Source: Synchiropus splendidus
Lineage: Eukaryota; Chordata; Actinopteri; Syngnathiformes; Callionymidae
Assembly (NCBI RefSeq): GCF_027744825.2
Contig: NC_071335.1
Location: 17,240,501-17,304,500, forward strand
DNA length: 64,000 bases
Direction of reading: 5' to 3'
Shown here: piece by piece, positions 1-23,298 of the stretch
Layout of the letters: each line of letters opens with the position of its first letter
Numbering within the stretch: position 1 is the stretch's first letter
The notes under the pieces: generated by a model
The model's input: the letters and a program-made list of their open reading frames with translations, nothing else
What the model was told of the DNA's origin: nothing
Database searches by the model: none
Made by a program: the position numbers and the translations under genes

Positions 1-2329
1 ACAGTGTGGCAACTAGTTTCTTGCTGAAAAAAAAATTCTTTGAGTGTCTTCGCTGCAGTAACTTACACTTCCATCTCGAGATCCGTCCTTGGTATCCATC
101 CTTCTGCTCTGTCTTGGATGACTGATTTCCTCAAAAGAGGGTCAATAAAGTGTCACCTAATCTCAAATTAACTTGTATACTCTCAACTCAACTTCAAGCC
201 CTGGTATATTTTGAAGCCCCTCAGCATTGACAACACAGTATTCCTACTGGAAAGAACCCTCTTCGGTCATTTCCACACGCTGATCTAAGGGGGGATTTAA
301 AAACAATACACTGATCACCCTCCTGAGCTCCTTGAGGAGCACGGGGATTTTAAATGTCTATGATAGAGAAGCCCTTGTCCTGCAGAACTCTCGGCACAGC
401 AATAGAAGAGCAAAGAATGGTTACCATTCCATCAAGAGGGAGGATATTTTGCTGTCAACCAGGTTCCAAAAGTGATGCCATTTTTTCAATGATGAACAAG
501 CAGCCTCCTCAGCAAGATCAAAACTTGAAAAAGGTCACTGTTTCAAATCTCTGTACCTTAACAGATAGAGTATGGTCATTCAGTATTGCAATATATTCAC
601 AGAGGAGCCGTTATAATTCAATAACAATCATAGTTTCCATTGCCAGATCCATACCAGCGACACATTTTTTTTCTGTCCAAATCCTGCATTTGTCAAAGTA
701 AAGACACAGACATGAACTACAGTCTAATGAAACATGGTTTTAAATGTCACCTTTACAGGCTCCTGAGTGGTCGGTCCAGCCATAAGAGCAGCTCGCCTTC
801 AAACTTCTACCAAAATGCTGACTTGCCACATCTTCATCCGTTGGTCAGTTCTGTCATCCTGCAAGCGCTTCACACACACTGCCTCCCCCAGCATCCTCAC
901 GTGTTCTCCTCTGGCTCCAGACTGTGTGTGTGTTTCCACACACTGGGACAGGAGAGGAGGTGGAGAAAGACCAGCCCTCCTGCTCTAGTAACCAATACAA
1001 AGCATCGCCTCCACCCCCTCCTACCATTTCCTTTGCTGTCTTCCTTCATCTGAGATAACTTAAGACCACAACTACTTCGACAGGCAGGACAGAGCGATGT
1101 TGTTCAGATGGTGTCGATGAGCCACAGTGTAGGACATCTGCAGCTTGGCAGACACATTAAGAGAAACATCATCAACGACAAATGTTAAAGTTGCTATTTG
1201 GAAACAGGCACTTAAATCTCAAATATTGTTGAGTTAAATCAGTAATTCCCTGTTAACAGACATTTTTGTCGACTCACTGTAAAACATATTCCATATATAA
1301 CGACACTTGGCAAGTGCAAAAACAACTGAAGGCCTGGGGGGCAAAATGTGGCCACAAGAGTCACAGACACGGTTGAAAACTGCATCAAAAACTAGCAGAG
1401 CATGTTTCGATCATGAAATCAGGTTTATCACATACATGTCTTTAATGTCTGATCTGCAGTTGAGGAGGGTGGAGGCGGGGCAAAGACGGGCTGACCAATA
1501 GGAAGGGTTCTGTTCTCCTTGGTAACTCGGTGTTTACCTTTAATGGAGGAGACAGATGTTTTTTTATCCAGTTCTGTCTCAGGTAGGTCTGAGTCCGATT
1601 CGCCCCCTGCTGTGAAGCCTCGCAGCTCTGTGCCTCAAACGGTGTTCCTGCCGGGCAAAAATCTATTTACCACCATTGGCTTGACCACCTTATTTCTTTG
1701 TCACATCTTAGCACTACGAATCGTCGTCACCTCAGACATGAACTGATGACGGACCTCCGCCACGGCTATAACTGAATGTGGTGTTTGACAGCCAAAACTA
1801 AACATAAAAAAGTTCTGTCATGTTTATTTTACAAGGAATTAGCAAAAACAAGCTGCATAATGCGCAGCGTCTTGACTGATCCACGCTACTCTCACAACAT
1901 GTTGAACAAAGTGAGAGAGATTTTATTGATGATCGAGAAGATTTTAGTCAGTGAAGTACAGATCCAGATGTCAGAAAGGATCAATGAATAGTCTGGTCAT
2001 CTTCAGTAACTTGAAGAAAATCAGCGTCTCATGCAGACAGCTGTGCAGCTGCGCGATCACAGCAGTGAAAGCAGTTACTGTAGAGCGCAGCATTATTCAT
2101 TTAAGCGAATCTGTCTGCCACTAAAATCAGGTGTTTATCAGCCTAAGAAAGGCAGAAACAAAACACCCGCACACATTGCGAGTCCCGGACTGCTGCGCTG
2201 CGCTCCTGTTGCCCAGCTCCCGACTGCTCACCTCAGTGTTCTGGGAGTTTGCGAAGTTATTCTTGAACGATGTTGTCCACCTGGACAGCGATCAGACCCT
2301 TTACTGCCCAGCATTTATCATGTTTGTGT

Positions 2330-2680
2330 GGAGTCGCGCTGTACACGTAGTTTCCGGCATCTAGCGGCGAGTCGCCTGAGGCGAGAAGCTCATCCCCCTA
2401 GGAGAGTTTCCCGAGACAATGTGCAGCTCTCCAGCCGGGGTGAAATCCGTGGCCAAAACCCGACTCGCTTGTGTTGACATCTCGGACTTCAGAGCCGAAA
2501 GAGCTTTGCCTCGAGACAGAGTCTGCAGTGTGAAACCGCCCTTAAAGTTCACTGGGTGCTCCTGGGGACCTTCCATGACTGGTGGGTTGCCATTTATCAC
2601 AAAACCCAACAGTATGTAATGAACCCAGTAATAAGGCTCTGGTCCATGTTCAGGAACCTGCCTCACCTGCTACGTGACGC
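2330..2680. other. CpG-richer patch with opposing open frames
   Basis: This short block has more CpG than its surroundings. It carries an ATG-led frame on the plus strand from 2419 that can be read up to a GTGGGT donor-like site near 2581, and a 101-codon frame on the minus strand. Neither translation was recognised. It may be a first exon with promoter, a gene remnant or chance, and the sequence alone does not decide. Confidence 0.25.
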
Positions 2681-5011
2681 TCTGACATCACCGTCTGATA
2701 CATCCTTGTTTTACTCTCGGAGGGCCAAATTTCTATGTTGTCCTCTGTGACCATTTAAGTAGTAAATCAAAGCAACTTTCTTCAAAGACTGCTGCACTAC
2801 TGTCACAATGCAGAAAACAACAGATGCTGCTGACTGCAGGCAAGCTGCTGCTCTGTTTATGAGTCCTGTGTGTGAATATAGGAGCAGAGGGACGGGGAGA
2901 GGAGACGTAATAAACTACAAGCCAGACAGACTTTAAATACAGAGTTGACTTGATGATGATATTTGGACCTGAACACATCTCATCTGAATCACCTTAATGC
3001 AATTTAGACAAGTAATAAGCTTCTATTGAGCTTAGCTCTAACAACAACAGCTGTCAGAGTGTTAAATATGCAGGAGACAGTGGGAGAGAATAGGACAAAG
3101 TCATGGCACTAAACAACCTGCTGTGGCCGTCCTTCCCCGATCGCCCTGGCTGGGATTAAAGTCAAGTGGAGAAAGAGAGATTGGGAGAGTGGCCTGAACC
3201 TACTTCTGGGGTTTGATAAATCACGGGGTGACAAACAAAAGTCTATTTTTGTCAACCACCTGGAGAACAGCTGTCATAACTGTGATAGTTAGCAGCCAAG
3301 TAGTGATGCATTATGGAGCAGCGTGGCTAATACTTTGGTCGAGGGACTTGTAATTTCATTGATTCGGAAGTTTAGAACTGTCAGGAGTGGTTTGAAAGTA
3401 TGAATGTGACAAGCATTTTACATTTTTATCCATCATTTCTAGACTTATCTGGGACATTTACATAATAGTACAGGCCTTTCTATATGGTCGGGGTGGTGCA
3501 GGTTTTAGATCCAAACAGTCAAGTACACATTGTTGAATGAGGTGTCAGTGTTTGGTTAAAACTGCGTCTCGCGTCTCTGTGAGGACCGGTTTGAAGACCC
3601 TGTAAATGAACAGGAAAAACAAAGTATCTTATCTTTAATTGGAAAAATAATTGCAATGTTTTTTGAGGCATTGTGTTTACTGGCAGTCAACACTCCAAAG
3701 TCCAGCAAAAGGTATGATTCCAAATCGATGTGCTCATTCATCTGCATAATGCCAACATTAAGGTCTCACTGCGCACCAGCAGGCCGTCCATCACACGGGG
3801 TCATAGTGAACCAATTTAAGCCGGATCTGAGGCCAAAGGGCCCAGTGTTCTTGTGCGGATTCAGCACTAAAAAATGATGAGCTCAATAAGACGATATCTA
3901 CGATAAACAAGCATCATTTTGAGTCTTTTGTATCATGGAGAATAATGTCTACTTAGTTTTTCTTGACTCAGTCAGGGAAATTCAGTTCTAAATCCCAAGA
4001 GGAGGATCAGATTCAAGCTGAACTATATGGACTTGGTATTTGATATTACACTTTTGCTGATCTTGTTCAACATGATTAATGGAAATGAATACTGTTTCCC
4101 AAAAATATCATTTATCTGCAAATATCAGGGCTCATTGGGTTTGACTGGAGACTGACCATGAGCTTTTGGAGCTGCTATTATTGATGGAATATATCCTGCA
4201 TGGAGTGATTGATTCTCTTCCTTTAGTGACAAAGTTCCATGTATCATTTGTGAGAAAAGATGTGATGGGAAAACCAAGGCTGCAGGGAGTCTGCAATGAT
4301 GCTGTGTCGATGGACAAAACCCTCTATTATCCGCTGAGTCAGCATAGAAAGGGAACACTTTATATAGTTGCGTACTTTGCTCATTTGCGCGACAATATTT
4401 TTCCACATTTTTGGATTCCATATTATAGCTGTGTGACGGAGAACCGTCATCATGTTGTTCTGTACGTGTCACTTCATGAATGAGTGAAAGAATAACAAGA
4501 GAAATGCCATTATCGCAGCTCAACATGTAGCTTCTATTGTTGGACTTTCATTGAGCTTGGTGCCACAACGGCTGTCAGGAGTTTATAAATAACTTGTTTT
4601 GTTACAACTGGAACATTTCCACCAAACTAAATGTAATGAGTAATGGTGGAACTCGAACAAAAATGATGGATTCATTACATGTTAACAATTAATTCATCGC
4701 GATTAATCGCATTTTTAAAACAAATATTTGGCTCCAGAACCATCTCATATAGTCCCCTTCATCTTGGAAGTTTTAGTTATGACATCATGCATAATGCAGT
4801 GCCTGCAAAAGAAAGTCTATCTATAGATGTATCTTTTATTTGGATCAATGAATCATCTCTTTCTGTAATGAATTCAGCGAAATGTATCTCTTTACTTTCC
4901 ACCACTAGCAATGACACCTATTTTTTTGTGTCTTTGGACCATAATAGAGCTCATTGTCTTTGGGCATTTCCCCACCACAAGTCTCCATCCTAACCCACAT
5001 TGATCTGTTTA

Positions 5012-5027
5012 CCCCCCCCCCCCCCCC
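5012..5027. repeat. Homopolymer C tract
   Basis: Sixteen consecutive C residues on the plus strand. It is a length-variable simple repeat with no associated gene feature. Confidence 0.9.
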
Positions 5028-6267
5028 TCCACCTCCTCTCCATCATTCAAAACTCTGCTCAAATGAAGAGTAGTGTGTTTACACACCCACAACTAAGCGA
5101 CCCAGATTTGTCGCAGGATCAGACCGAGCCATTGATCGGCTGAAAACAAACCCTAATGAGAGCAAGCGACTGCATTCACTTAGCGTGGAAGGCTATTTAA
5201 TCTGAATGATGCTGCTGGTGTCATGATGGCAGGCCAGGGGCGGACGCTGGCGCAGACCTCCAGCCACAGACAGGATGCAATGGAACACTGGTCTTTGTTA
5301 TGATATGAATTATGGAAACAACCTGCAGCAAATCGATGCTGTTTAATGTTTTGTGTTGTCTTACGGTGTTTGTGTAGCAGCACTACACAATGTCATTGTG
5401 CAGGCAGAACTCTGGGGAGATCCTCAATATGCCCTGTCTTAGTTTAGAAACTAGCAAAAACTGCCTCAATGTGGCCACTTGAATTGTTTATAGAGATAGT
5501 TCGACTTGAAGATTGAGGGTCTAATTTTAGGAAATATGCAGACATATTTCCAGTCACCAGTACATGACTGTGTTATTGACCCTGTTGTGTCACGACCCAC
5601 AGATCATGAGCACAGTCAGGGTGTTTGGAAAAAGAAAGAGCAGAGTTCAAAGACCCTTGAACCTCGACTGCTTCCCTTGTTCCTGAATCAATAACATGGC
5701 CAACTTCCTGTCCACTGGTGCATTGGAAATCCTCTGATGCCAGAATGTCTTTGGTCAGATTTTGTTTTCTCAGCGTTAATGCACATGTAGAGAAAGCATG
5801 GTCTTCACCCAGAGGAGGAGCCTCGCACATCCGCTCCAGTTCAGTGAGCACTGAAGCAGTTAAACATCCTCTGTGCAGGATTTGTGACACGGCTCACCTT
5901 GGCTGAGACTAACTCCCACTGGAAACAAGTCTGAGGTCCAGCCAAAAGTCCACTTATCTTAAGTAATAACCGCCTCCGACTTGGACCTGAGACAACTTGT
6001 GAACCCTTGAAATACTTTCATTTCATTGTCAATTGACAGCTAATCCACTAACCACCCAAAATCTATCAGGGAATGAATATAAAGGCTTCATTTCATCACA
6101 ATGTTAAAAGACAGATCAACAACCAGGAGCCAGACTCACAGAAGGCTTTATATGACATGCTTTTTTTTACTGCACACAGATTTTTGAGGATAGACTTAAA
6201 CCCAAATTCTTCTCTGAGGTGAATTGGTGGCTCTAGTTTCCAATGTTGGACTGTAAGCATGTTAAGT

Positions 6268-6324
6268 GAGCTGTCCAAGGTACTCGCTCTCCCTGGCCCG
6301 AAGTAGCTGGGACAGTCTCCATCC
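6268..6324 (+). repeat. Relic of fish L2/SINE-type tail
   Basis: The segment reads GAGCTGTCCAAGGTACTCGC, followed by GCCCGAAGTAGCTGGGACAG. It matches from memory the widespread teleost SINE/L2 tail (GACCTGTCCAGGGTGTACCC ... AGCTGGGATAGGCTCCAGC). Only the tail part is recognisable and it is diverged. Confidence 0.6.
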
Positions 6325-7033
6325 ATATTGTGCATTTGCATTATGTTCACATACTTATTTCTCAGTTTGAATTCACATTAATGTATTATTCTTTAATGGA
6401 ATATGTTAAAATTCTTCTCCTATTCAACAGTGATCCAATTAATAATAGATTTTAAACTTAACAAATCTAATGTTGGATATCAGAATGAAGTTTTTTTAAG
6501 CTTAAAATACACACCAGCGCAGTGTCATTCAGTCTCCACCGTCGTGGGTGTTTTGGGTAAGACATCACATTGCCTAATGCATCAGGAATTAGTGCAATGT
6601 AAAATAATCTTTTGTCTTTCATTAAATAATCTGAATTAACTCAAGTTCCAGCCCCAATTAAAGGCAGTGTAGGTTGGTTTGTTGACTCACAATATGCATT
6701 AAAAAATGTAATTATCACTATTGCCATTGCACATTTCACACAAGTGTTCACTCTTTGAGTACACGTTTATTTTTGTAGCGCCAAAAACCTTAACTACAGA
6801 AAACTATGGCCTACATCATTCTCCTGTTTTCATGGCACATCATGATAAACAACTTCTAAAAGAGAGAAAACGCGCCTCTTGGCATTAAAAATCTATAGCC
6901 CACACATGGTGTAGACTTTTGGTAGCCCAATGTGCCACGCCCTCCAAAAATCCAATTTTTAGTCGTTCTCAAATACCTTCATAAATACTTCCTAATGTTG
7001 TATTAGTGTTCGAAGAGTTGGCATTGCTCTCAC

Positions 7034-7213
7034 CTGCTCAAGCTTGTCTTTCTGCCGGAGAAAGACGGACGCAGAGTAGCGCTGCTGCTGGGCAGCGTTG
7101 TGACTGCTGCTCTTGGCTTGGGAAGGGTGGGTCAGCGGCGCAGGGGGAGCCTCCTCTTGCACTCTCAGCCTGGGATCATTTGACAGTTCCATTGATGACC
7201 AGCGCTGGAGCGT
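7034..7213 (-). CDS. Unassigned coding exon (60 codons)
   Basis: This minus-strand block is bounded by a good acceptor (CTGTCCCTGCAG before 7213) and a good donor (GAGCAG|GTGAGAG after 7034). It is exactly 180 nt and open in the acceptor-matched frame. The peptide begins TLQRWSSMELSNDPRLRVQE and ends with QQRYSASVFLRQKDKLEQ, with a proline/serine-rich middle. The composition looks like real protein rather than a chance frame. It lies on the cep170 strand but about 3 kb beyond the cep170 stop codon. It therefore probably belongs to another gene whose remaining exons were not identified here. The protein family was not recognised and no function is offered. Confidence 0.5.
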
Positions 7214-9119
7214 CTGCAGGGACAGTCTGATGCTCACACGCTTAGACCCACACACGCACAAACAGAGGCTGCCCCTGTCTTTTCTTGTTCACAGCTGAAT
7301 CAGCAAGCTGGAAACTCGGTGCCCAGCCTGCCTGCGGCCGGAGCACTCCCAGCGCTTCCCCACAGTTTTATTGAAAGTGTCTGAGCGTCTACCAGGGAAT
7401 GCATTTCTTCTTGGGACGAGGGTTGGGAGGGGCGAGCATTCTAAATGGGAATGCAGCACTGGACTGACAGCAGCAGGAAGTAAGAGAGACAAATCAGATT
7501 GAAAGTTGTGAGGAGAGTATCGGACATGTGCTCTGAATGATATTAAACTCAATTGCTCTCGCCTGCTTATTGAATGTGCTGCGGCTTGTCCTCAGGTCTT
7601 TACGACTTCCCTAACCGTTTCCTGAGAAAGAGACGCCATTTGTTTGCTTCAAAAAAGGCTCTCACTCATTGTTGCCTGCTAAGATTGAAACTCTGAGTCT
7701 CGGCTTTCATCTCTCAACCTGTGTCTCTCACCTTTGTCGACCTCATATAACTTCATTAACCTTGCAGACATTGATATATTTAACACTGACGCAAACATTT
7801 TCGCAAAAGCTGATCACAGTTCCGTCACGACACAAATGTATTCAGGTCGTGTAACAGTCCGAGCCTGGCTTCCGCTAGAAATCGCGAGCCAAGCATTGAG
7901 CTTAAAAGATGCTGCACGCTGAGGCATCACTCATCTCCTCCATCACAGTCTGGTTCACCGCAGGAGCTGCCATAGACAAGAATTGTTTGTAGCTTCTCAT
8001 ACATTCAGCAAGAAGCGTCTTCTGCAGCGCTATCATCGACCCTGACTCTTCTGCCTTGCTCAAAAGCACGACGGCATCTCCAAATGTCACTAAAATGAGA
8101 CTACTTCAAATTCATGTCGGTGAACTAGTCATGTTGCAGCTGGTCTGCCTCCATGTCACCGTACAAGGCCAGGATTTCATTTGATGTTGTCCATTGCTAA
8201 TGGTGCTTTGGACCCCATGGTGCACTGCAACAGTTGAAGCTTCTCCTGCAATCTGGTCCTCTACACAGCAATCTTTGTGAGCCACATCAATCTTGCTCAA
8301 AGGCACTTTAACAAAGAGCTTTTCACTGCTGTCCACTGTGGATGCTGCTCTGGATCTTTCAGCTGTGCTTGAGTCAGTCGACCTCAAGAACCTAATGGAA
8401 ACTCCTTTCAGATCCTCAACCTAGACCAGACTTGTGGTTCCTTCCAGAGACCAGCATCTGAATAATGAGACACTTCAACTGGACTGATGACATCAGCAAA
8501 AATACACATTTCTCTGGATAAAAACGCCTCCTTTCCAACCCTGGGTCAGATGTTTAAACAACTGCAACTCCTTCCTCTTCTGTCCACCTGCCTGCGCACC
8601 CGACATGGAAGGTGCAAAAACACAAACATGCACCCACCAATACTACTTTACTTTCACAATTCCTCCAATTTTCTTCATCATTTCTTCATCACTTGAAGAG
8701 AAATGGACCATCCATTGACCACCTGGATGTATAAAAGGACAACAGGTAACGGAATGATAGTTTTCATGATTCTTCAATCTGTCACACCAGGAATCAGAAC
8801 AATCTCACAAAATCTATCAGGAAGAAGAAGAAGAAAAAGATTGACTTCAATGTCTGCTAGTAATTTCCTGCTGTGAAATACTGTGCCGCTGTTCAACCGC
8901 CCAAAGATACGGCAATATGAAACCAGCTGTGTTTCAGATTGTGTGTCAAGATAGACCAAATTTAGAAGCAGTGACAGGTGAAGCAAACCCACACAGCATC
9001 CACGAAACACACAGCGGAACCACCCACCTTTAGGATTGAAATAACCGGACTCGGGTTCTGAGAATAATCCACAGAACACTTCACGACAGTACAGTTGCCA
9101 GCACGGTATTATCATGCAT
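7214..9119. other. Intergenic or intronic DNA, one degenerate coding-like patch
   Basis: Between the orphan exon and the presumed cep170 polyadenylation site there is no confident gene. A minus-strand patch at 7902-8387 looks coding-like (see separate entry). A 113-codon minus frame at 8774-9115 has no recognisable family and is probably chance. Confidence 0.5.
7902..8387 (-). pseudogene. Possible degenerate coding remnant, family unknown
   Basis: Two neighbouring minus-strand frames of 91 and 62 codons, separated by a frame change and stops, read like protein. One contains SEKLFVKVPLSKIDVAHKD and the other AEESGSMIALQKTLLAECMR. No intron boundaries join them convincingly. They could be a decayed retrocopy, a transposon remnant, or two exons of the gene that owns the 7034-7213 exon. 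No family was recognised, so the call is tentative. Confidence 0.25.
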
Positions 9120-9125
9120 TTTATT
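9120..9125 (-). terminator. cep170: Candidate cep170 polyadenylation signal
   Basis: A minus-strand AATAAA about 1.05 kb beyond the cep170 stop codon, followed by GT-containing sequence (TGTTCTGTGG) some 50 nt further on. It is the only canonical signal noticed in the downstream kilobase and would give a 3'UTR of about 1.05-1.1 kb. Confidence 0.5.
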
Positions 9126-10170
9126 AAAGATCAAAGTAACAATACACAGGTATTGTAAGATAAACATTTAGTAGGATATTTTTCACAAAGAAACAAAGTC
9201 CTACAAATAACAGAATCTTCTTCAAAATTCTCAAAAGTACACAAGGTGCCGGGCACAACGATGGAGTCATGACGATTTGGCGAGCAGGTCTGACCAGGTT
9301 ACATTCAAGTGTAAACGTTGAGATAAGAGGCAACATATCAGAGACCTGACAGCGGCGCCGCTGTCTCTGTGTGCTGTTTCAAACACGACTCACTCACACA
9401 CACACACACACACACACAAATAAAATACATGACTGGGACATTTTTAATGCCAAACGGATGTAAATTGTAAATAACCTAAGGAAACCTTGACCTTTCTGAC
9501 GGTGGCGCGGATTTATGTCATCGTTTTTACACTTCAGTGTGAAGTTCTTAATGTTCCGATCATGCCCTGGTCCCATCAAGGAATATTTCCTTTAGAAAGT
9601 GCAAAGCTTTGACTAACGTCTCCCTCTCATCATAACACACACACTTTTAAATGATTAGTTCATTCTGGGCACTTGTGACTAGCGTCTGGGGCTGCTACAT
9701 TAGGAACTTCAAGTCATGGCCGGCTGGAATAAACCCTGGGGGGCGGGGTCAACGCTTCACCTCCACTGCCTGCTGGGGGTTATATCCTTCACTTCTTCAG
9801 TTCTTTGACACTTTTCGCACCACACACTTTGCACTTCTGGACTTTGGGTTTCCGCATTGGCATAGATCAGACAACTTCTCAACACAAACAGACAACATAT
9901 GTTCGTTTGGGTTCCACTCTTGAAATGTATACAAAGAAGAGAAAGGAATCTCCCGCCCTGCAGTCATTCACATGTTTCCCACAGCCATTTAGGAATGAAT
10001 AATATAAAACACAGAGGGTTGAGTATCATAGCTTATCTGTAAACAGAATGTTGTATATTTGACATCCCAAAAGAACCGACAGTGTTGGTCATTGACTAAG
10101 TCCATTCGTGTGGTAGTTGTAGTCAGCATTGCAACATGGGTAAAAATGTCTTTAAAATTTGGGTCCGGCT
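9126..10170 (-). other. cep170: Presumed cep170 3'UTR
   Basis: Non-coding sequence from the stop codon to the first canonical AATAAA on the minus strand. It contains a CA/GT dinucleotide tract at about 9396-9418. No open frame with domain content was seen. Confidence 0.5.
9396..9418. repeat. CA microsatellite
   Basis: A short, nearly perfect (CA)n tract within the presumed cep170 3'UTR. Confidence 0.9.
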
Positions 10171-20670
<10,500 letters not shown>

Positions 20671-20890
20671 CAAGCGATGTGAGGAAGAATCAGGTCGAAA
20701 TTCAGAGGGTTCATCCACATCGATGATGCTGCTCCCGAGCGTCTCTGCTGCCCAGCCCAGACGATAACGCACTACTGTGTCTTGGTCGCCAGGTGGTGCT
20801 GCAGGCTCAATCTTGAAGGAAGCCCGCGCAGACGTAGAAGCAGAAGAGTTGGTGTTGTAGGAGGAGATGTAGCGGAAGTCCTAACGTAAG
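20671..20890 (-). other. cep170: Probable non-coding first exon of cep170
   Basis: A consensus donor (CGCTTG|GTAAGTGA) on the minus strand at 20670 follows a CpG-containing block. The upstream limit (transcription start) is not visible and about 20.89 kb is a guess. It sits about 1.7 kb upstream of the start-codon exon, a common layout for this family. Confidence 0.5.
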
Positions 20891-22990
20891 TAGTCGGAAT
20901 AGTATTTGTTGAAGTAGTAGTGGAAATACGAAATAATAAATAACATTAGTTAGTCCCACATTGGGGGATTTCAGCAATTATTTTTTGTAAACAGTACTCG
21001 AGGTAGCATAAGAAATAGTTAATGTATTTACTGTATATCAAATGTGTCTACAACTGCCACTAATATAGGTTGCATTTGTGGAGGAAGAAGCGTAGCACCA
21101 CGCCATTTTTTTCGTATTTAACAACGATTTATTTAAGTAGCAGCAGTATTTTGGTTAGTTTGAGAACGAGTAATGCTTTTAAGTGCACGTATGGTAACAC
21201 GATTAGGTCGTGTACAACCACAAACGCTAGGGGGCGACGGAGTCTTGATAATGACGTCACTCTGATCGTCGTTAGTAGAAAATGTGCACTTAAGTCAGTC
21301 AATATACGCGTGATGACATCTTTGAATCTAAGCACTGGTGAAGTTTAACAGGTGAACGTTCTAAAAAGTCATTGAACTAAAGTTCAGGTGTTTCCCCAAC
21401 CCAACCTTTCAACTGTGTCTGTTATATCTATCATACTGTTACATCCATACACGATGAACTGTATATAACATACTGTTCGTCGTGTTTAGAAGACTGTCTG
21501 GAGTTCGTTTTTCCAAGTTTAATCGGTGTTAATGGTGGTGTTCACACCATCAATGCTGAAGACGTCAAATTTACTTTTAATTTATTGCGTGTAACTAGAC
21601 GCACATTAGCAGTTATTACATTAAAATGTGTAACAAAGATGCAAATTACGAAAATACCAATTTTATCATTTTGCTGCTATTTCTACCTTTTGTTTCTACC
21701 GTTTAGTTTATAATTTAATAAATATCTAACTTTACCCTCTAACTTTAAGTTATTGTGTCAATGGAAAGTGAAAGTTTGATAAGCGATTCGTTATAGAGAG
21801 CGCCATCTATTGGGCTCAGAAAAACACTACTTTGCTGAGCTCATTTGCTCCAAGCAAACATCCCTATGATTCTGAAAAAAAAAATCATTAAAAAAAATGG
21901 TTTCAGAAAGAAATGAACTTTTTTTAAATTTAATTATTCATATTCTAGTATTTTTTTTTTCTTTGATTGATCACGTTTTGGGTTATTATAAACACAACAT
22001 ATGAATTACTGTTAAAAAATGGCTTTAAGTCTAAACAGTAAAATCACAGTTGCAATTTTAATAGGTTCAGCTGCTGTAAATATTTTCTTGCAATGAAATT
22101 CATGTTAAAGTGTTACATTGTTTTAAAAATAATTGAATTGAATAAGTGAAAGTGTTACACGCAGTAGTAGAAAGGGGCATACAACAGCATTTCACACAAG
22201 TTTAAATTTGCACATTTAATCTTAATGAGTCACCAGCAACATGGTTCCTCCAACTCTTATCCAAACCTTTATTGGGGCAAGAAATTATTTATGTTGCTGC
22301 ATGCTACTTTCTAGTGAAAAGTTAATTCTAGTTTTGTTTATTATATATTATTTATTAGTATTATACTCTGTAAATCACAATATTTCACTGCATTGTGGAA
22401 TTTCTTTTTAAGATATTTATGTCGCCTTCACATAATTAATAGGGTTGTAAGTACAGCAAAAAAAATAGTAGAGGGTATTGAATGAAGTCATAGCAGTCAC
22501 TGAGGAGACAGCAGGTGACTACCTCAGCACCTGAAGAAGGGCCATTCAAAGTTCCTCTCGGTAATTACTTGTGCTTATGTACTTACACTTGCATAAACGA
22601 ATTTATCATCCGTATAAATAAACATTGACTTTAAATCTATTTCTAGAGTTATATATGTATTTATATAAACTAAAAATAGAATGAAGTGTTAATTTAAGAC
22701 ATGAAGGCTGATGGTCTCAGCTGCTCAACATCAGAACGTCAGTTCACACGCTCTCTCTCTTTCTGGATCCCTCTCGCTCTTAGCCCCGCCCCCTCGCTCC
22801 CCCTCCGTCCATTGGTGTCTTCAGGGTCTCTCCCGTCCATAGGTAGTCTCCACAATGAGTGTCCATTGGTGTTTATGATGGCTGGCCCCCCCTCCCACTG
22901 GCCGCCTTCGCCCTGCCCACGTCTTCTATGTCTCGGTACGTCCATCTCCTGACGTTCAAGTTCGCAGGAACGTCACGTCCGCACTTGAAC
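20891..22990. other. Intergenic space between divergent cep170 and bcl11a
   Basis: About 2.1 kb with no gene, AT-rich in its centre (21.5-22.7 kb). It carries a perfect CRE palindrome TGACGTCA at 21252-21259 and grades into a GC/CT-rich block on the bcl11a side. Because the two genes diverge from it, it is the likely shared regulatory interval. Confidence 0.6.
21252..21259. promoter_or_regulatory. CRE palindrome (CREB/ATF site)
   Basis: A perfect TGACGTCA lies about 0.4 kb upstream of the presumed cep170 start. It is the consensus CREB/ATF site by sequence only. Confidence 0.4.
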
Positions 22991-23243
22991 TTGCAGCTCA
23001 GGGGGGGCACTCCGGACCCCCATCACTCTCTTCTGGCGAACAAGTCATGAGGAGCTCCGCAGAGCGCGCAGCGTCTCGTTCCGTGTGACCGGCGCGTCTT
23101 CTTCTCCCAGCCTGCCGCTTGTCGTTGATCGGAGCAAGCTCTCGTTGTTGTTGCTGTCGGATGCCAGAAGGATCAATGAAGATATTCCACTCGGACTTGT
23201 TCGCAGAGGATTTCCCAATGTGAAGAGCCCACTCTGAACCAAC
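22740..23243 (+). promoter_or_regulatory. bcl11a: bcl11a proximal promoter and 5'UTR
   Basis: This block is GC- and CT-rich compared with its AT-rich upstream. It has a GC box (CCCCGCCCCC, 22784-22793), a repeated inverted CCAAT box GTCCATTGGTGT at 22807-22818 and 22861-22872, and many CpGs toward the ATG at 23244. No TATA box is evident. This fits a CpG-type developmental promoter. The exact start is not visible. Confidence 0.6.
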
Positions 23244-23298
23244 ATGTCTCGCCGCAAGCAGGGCAAACCCCAGCATTTGAGCACACGGGAGTTTTCAC
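23244..23298 (+). CDS. bcl11a: bcl11a coding exon 1
   Basis: It encodes [18 protein letters not shown] plus the first base of a Pro codon, ending at a perfect GTAAGT donor. The ATG is the conserved family start, and the exon length and phase match human BCL11A. Confidence 0.97.

Larger units (their letters stand above)
1..7033. other. Intergenic DNA with repeat relics
   Basis: No gene in this stretch could be recognised. Open frames are short, overlap on both strands and lack paired splice signals or known domains. Visible landmarks are a GGCC-rich repeat piece near 1322-1355, a CpG-richer patch near 2330-2680 with opposing open frames, a run of 16 C at 5012-5027, and an L2-type tail relic near 6268-6324. 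It probably lies downstream of the minus-strand cep170 gene. Part of it could be intron of the gene owning the exon at 7034-7213. Confidence 0.6.
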
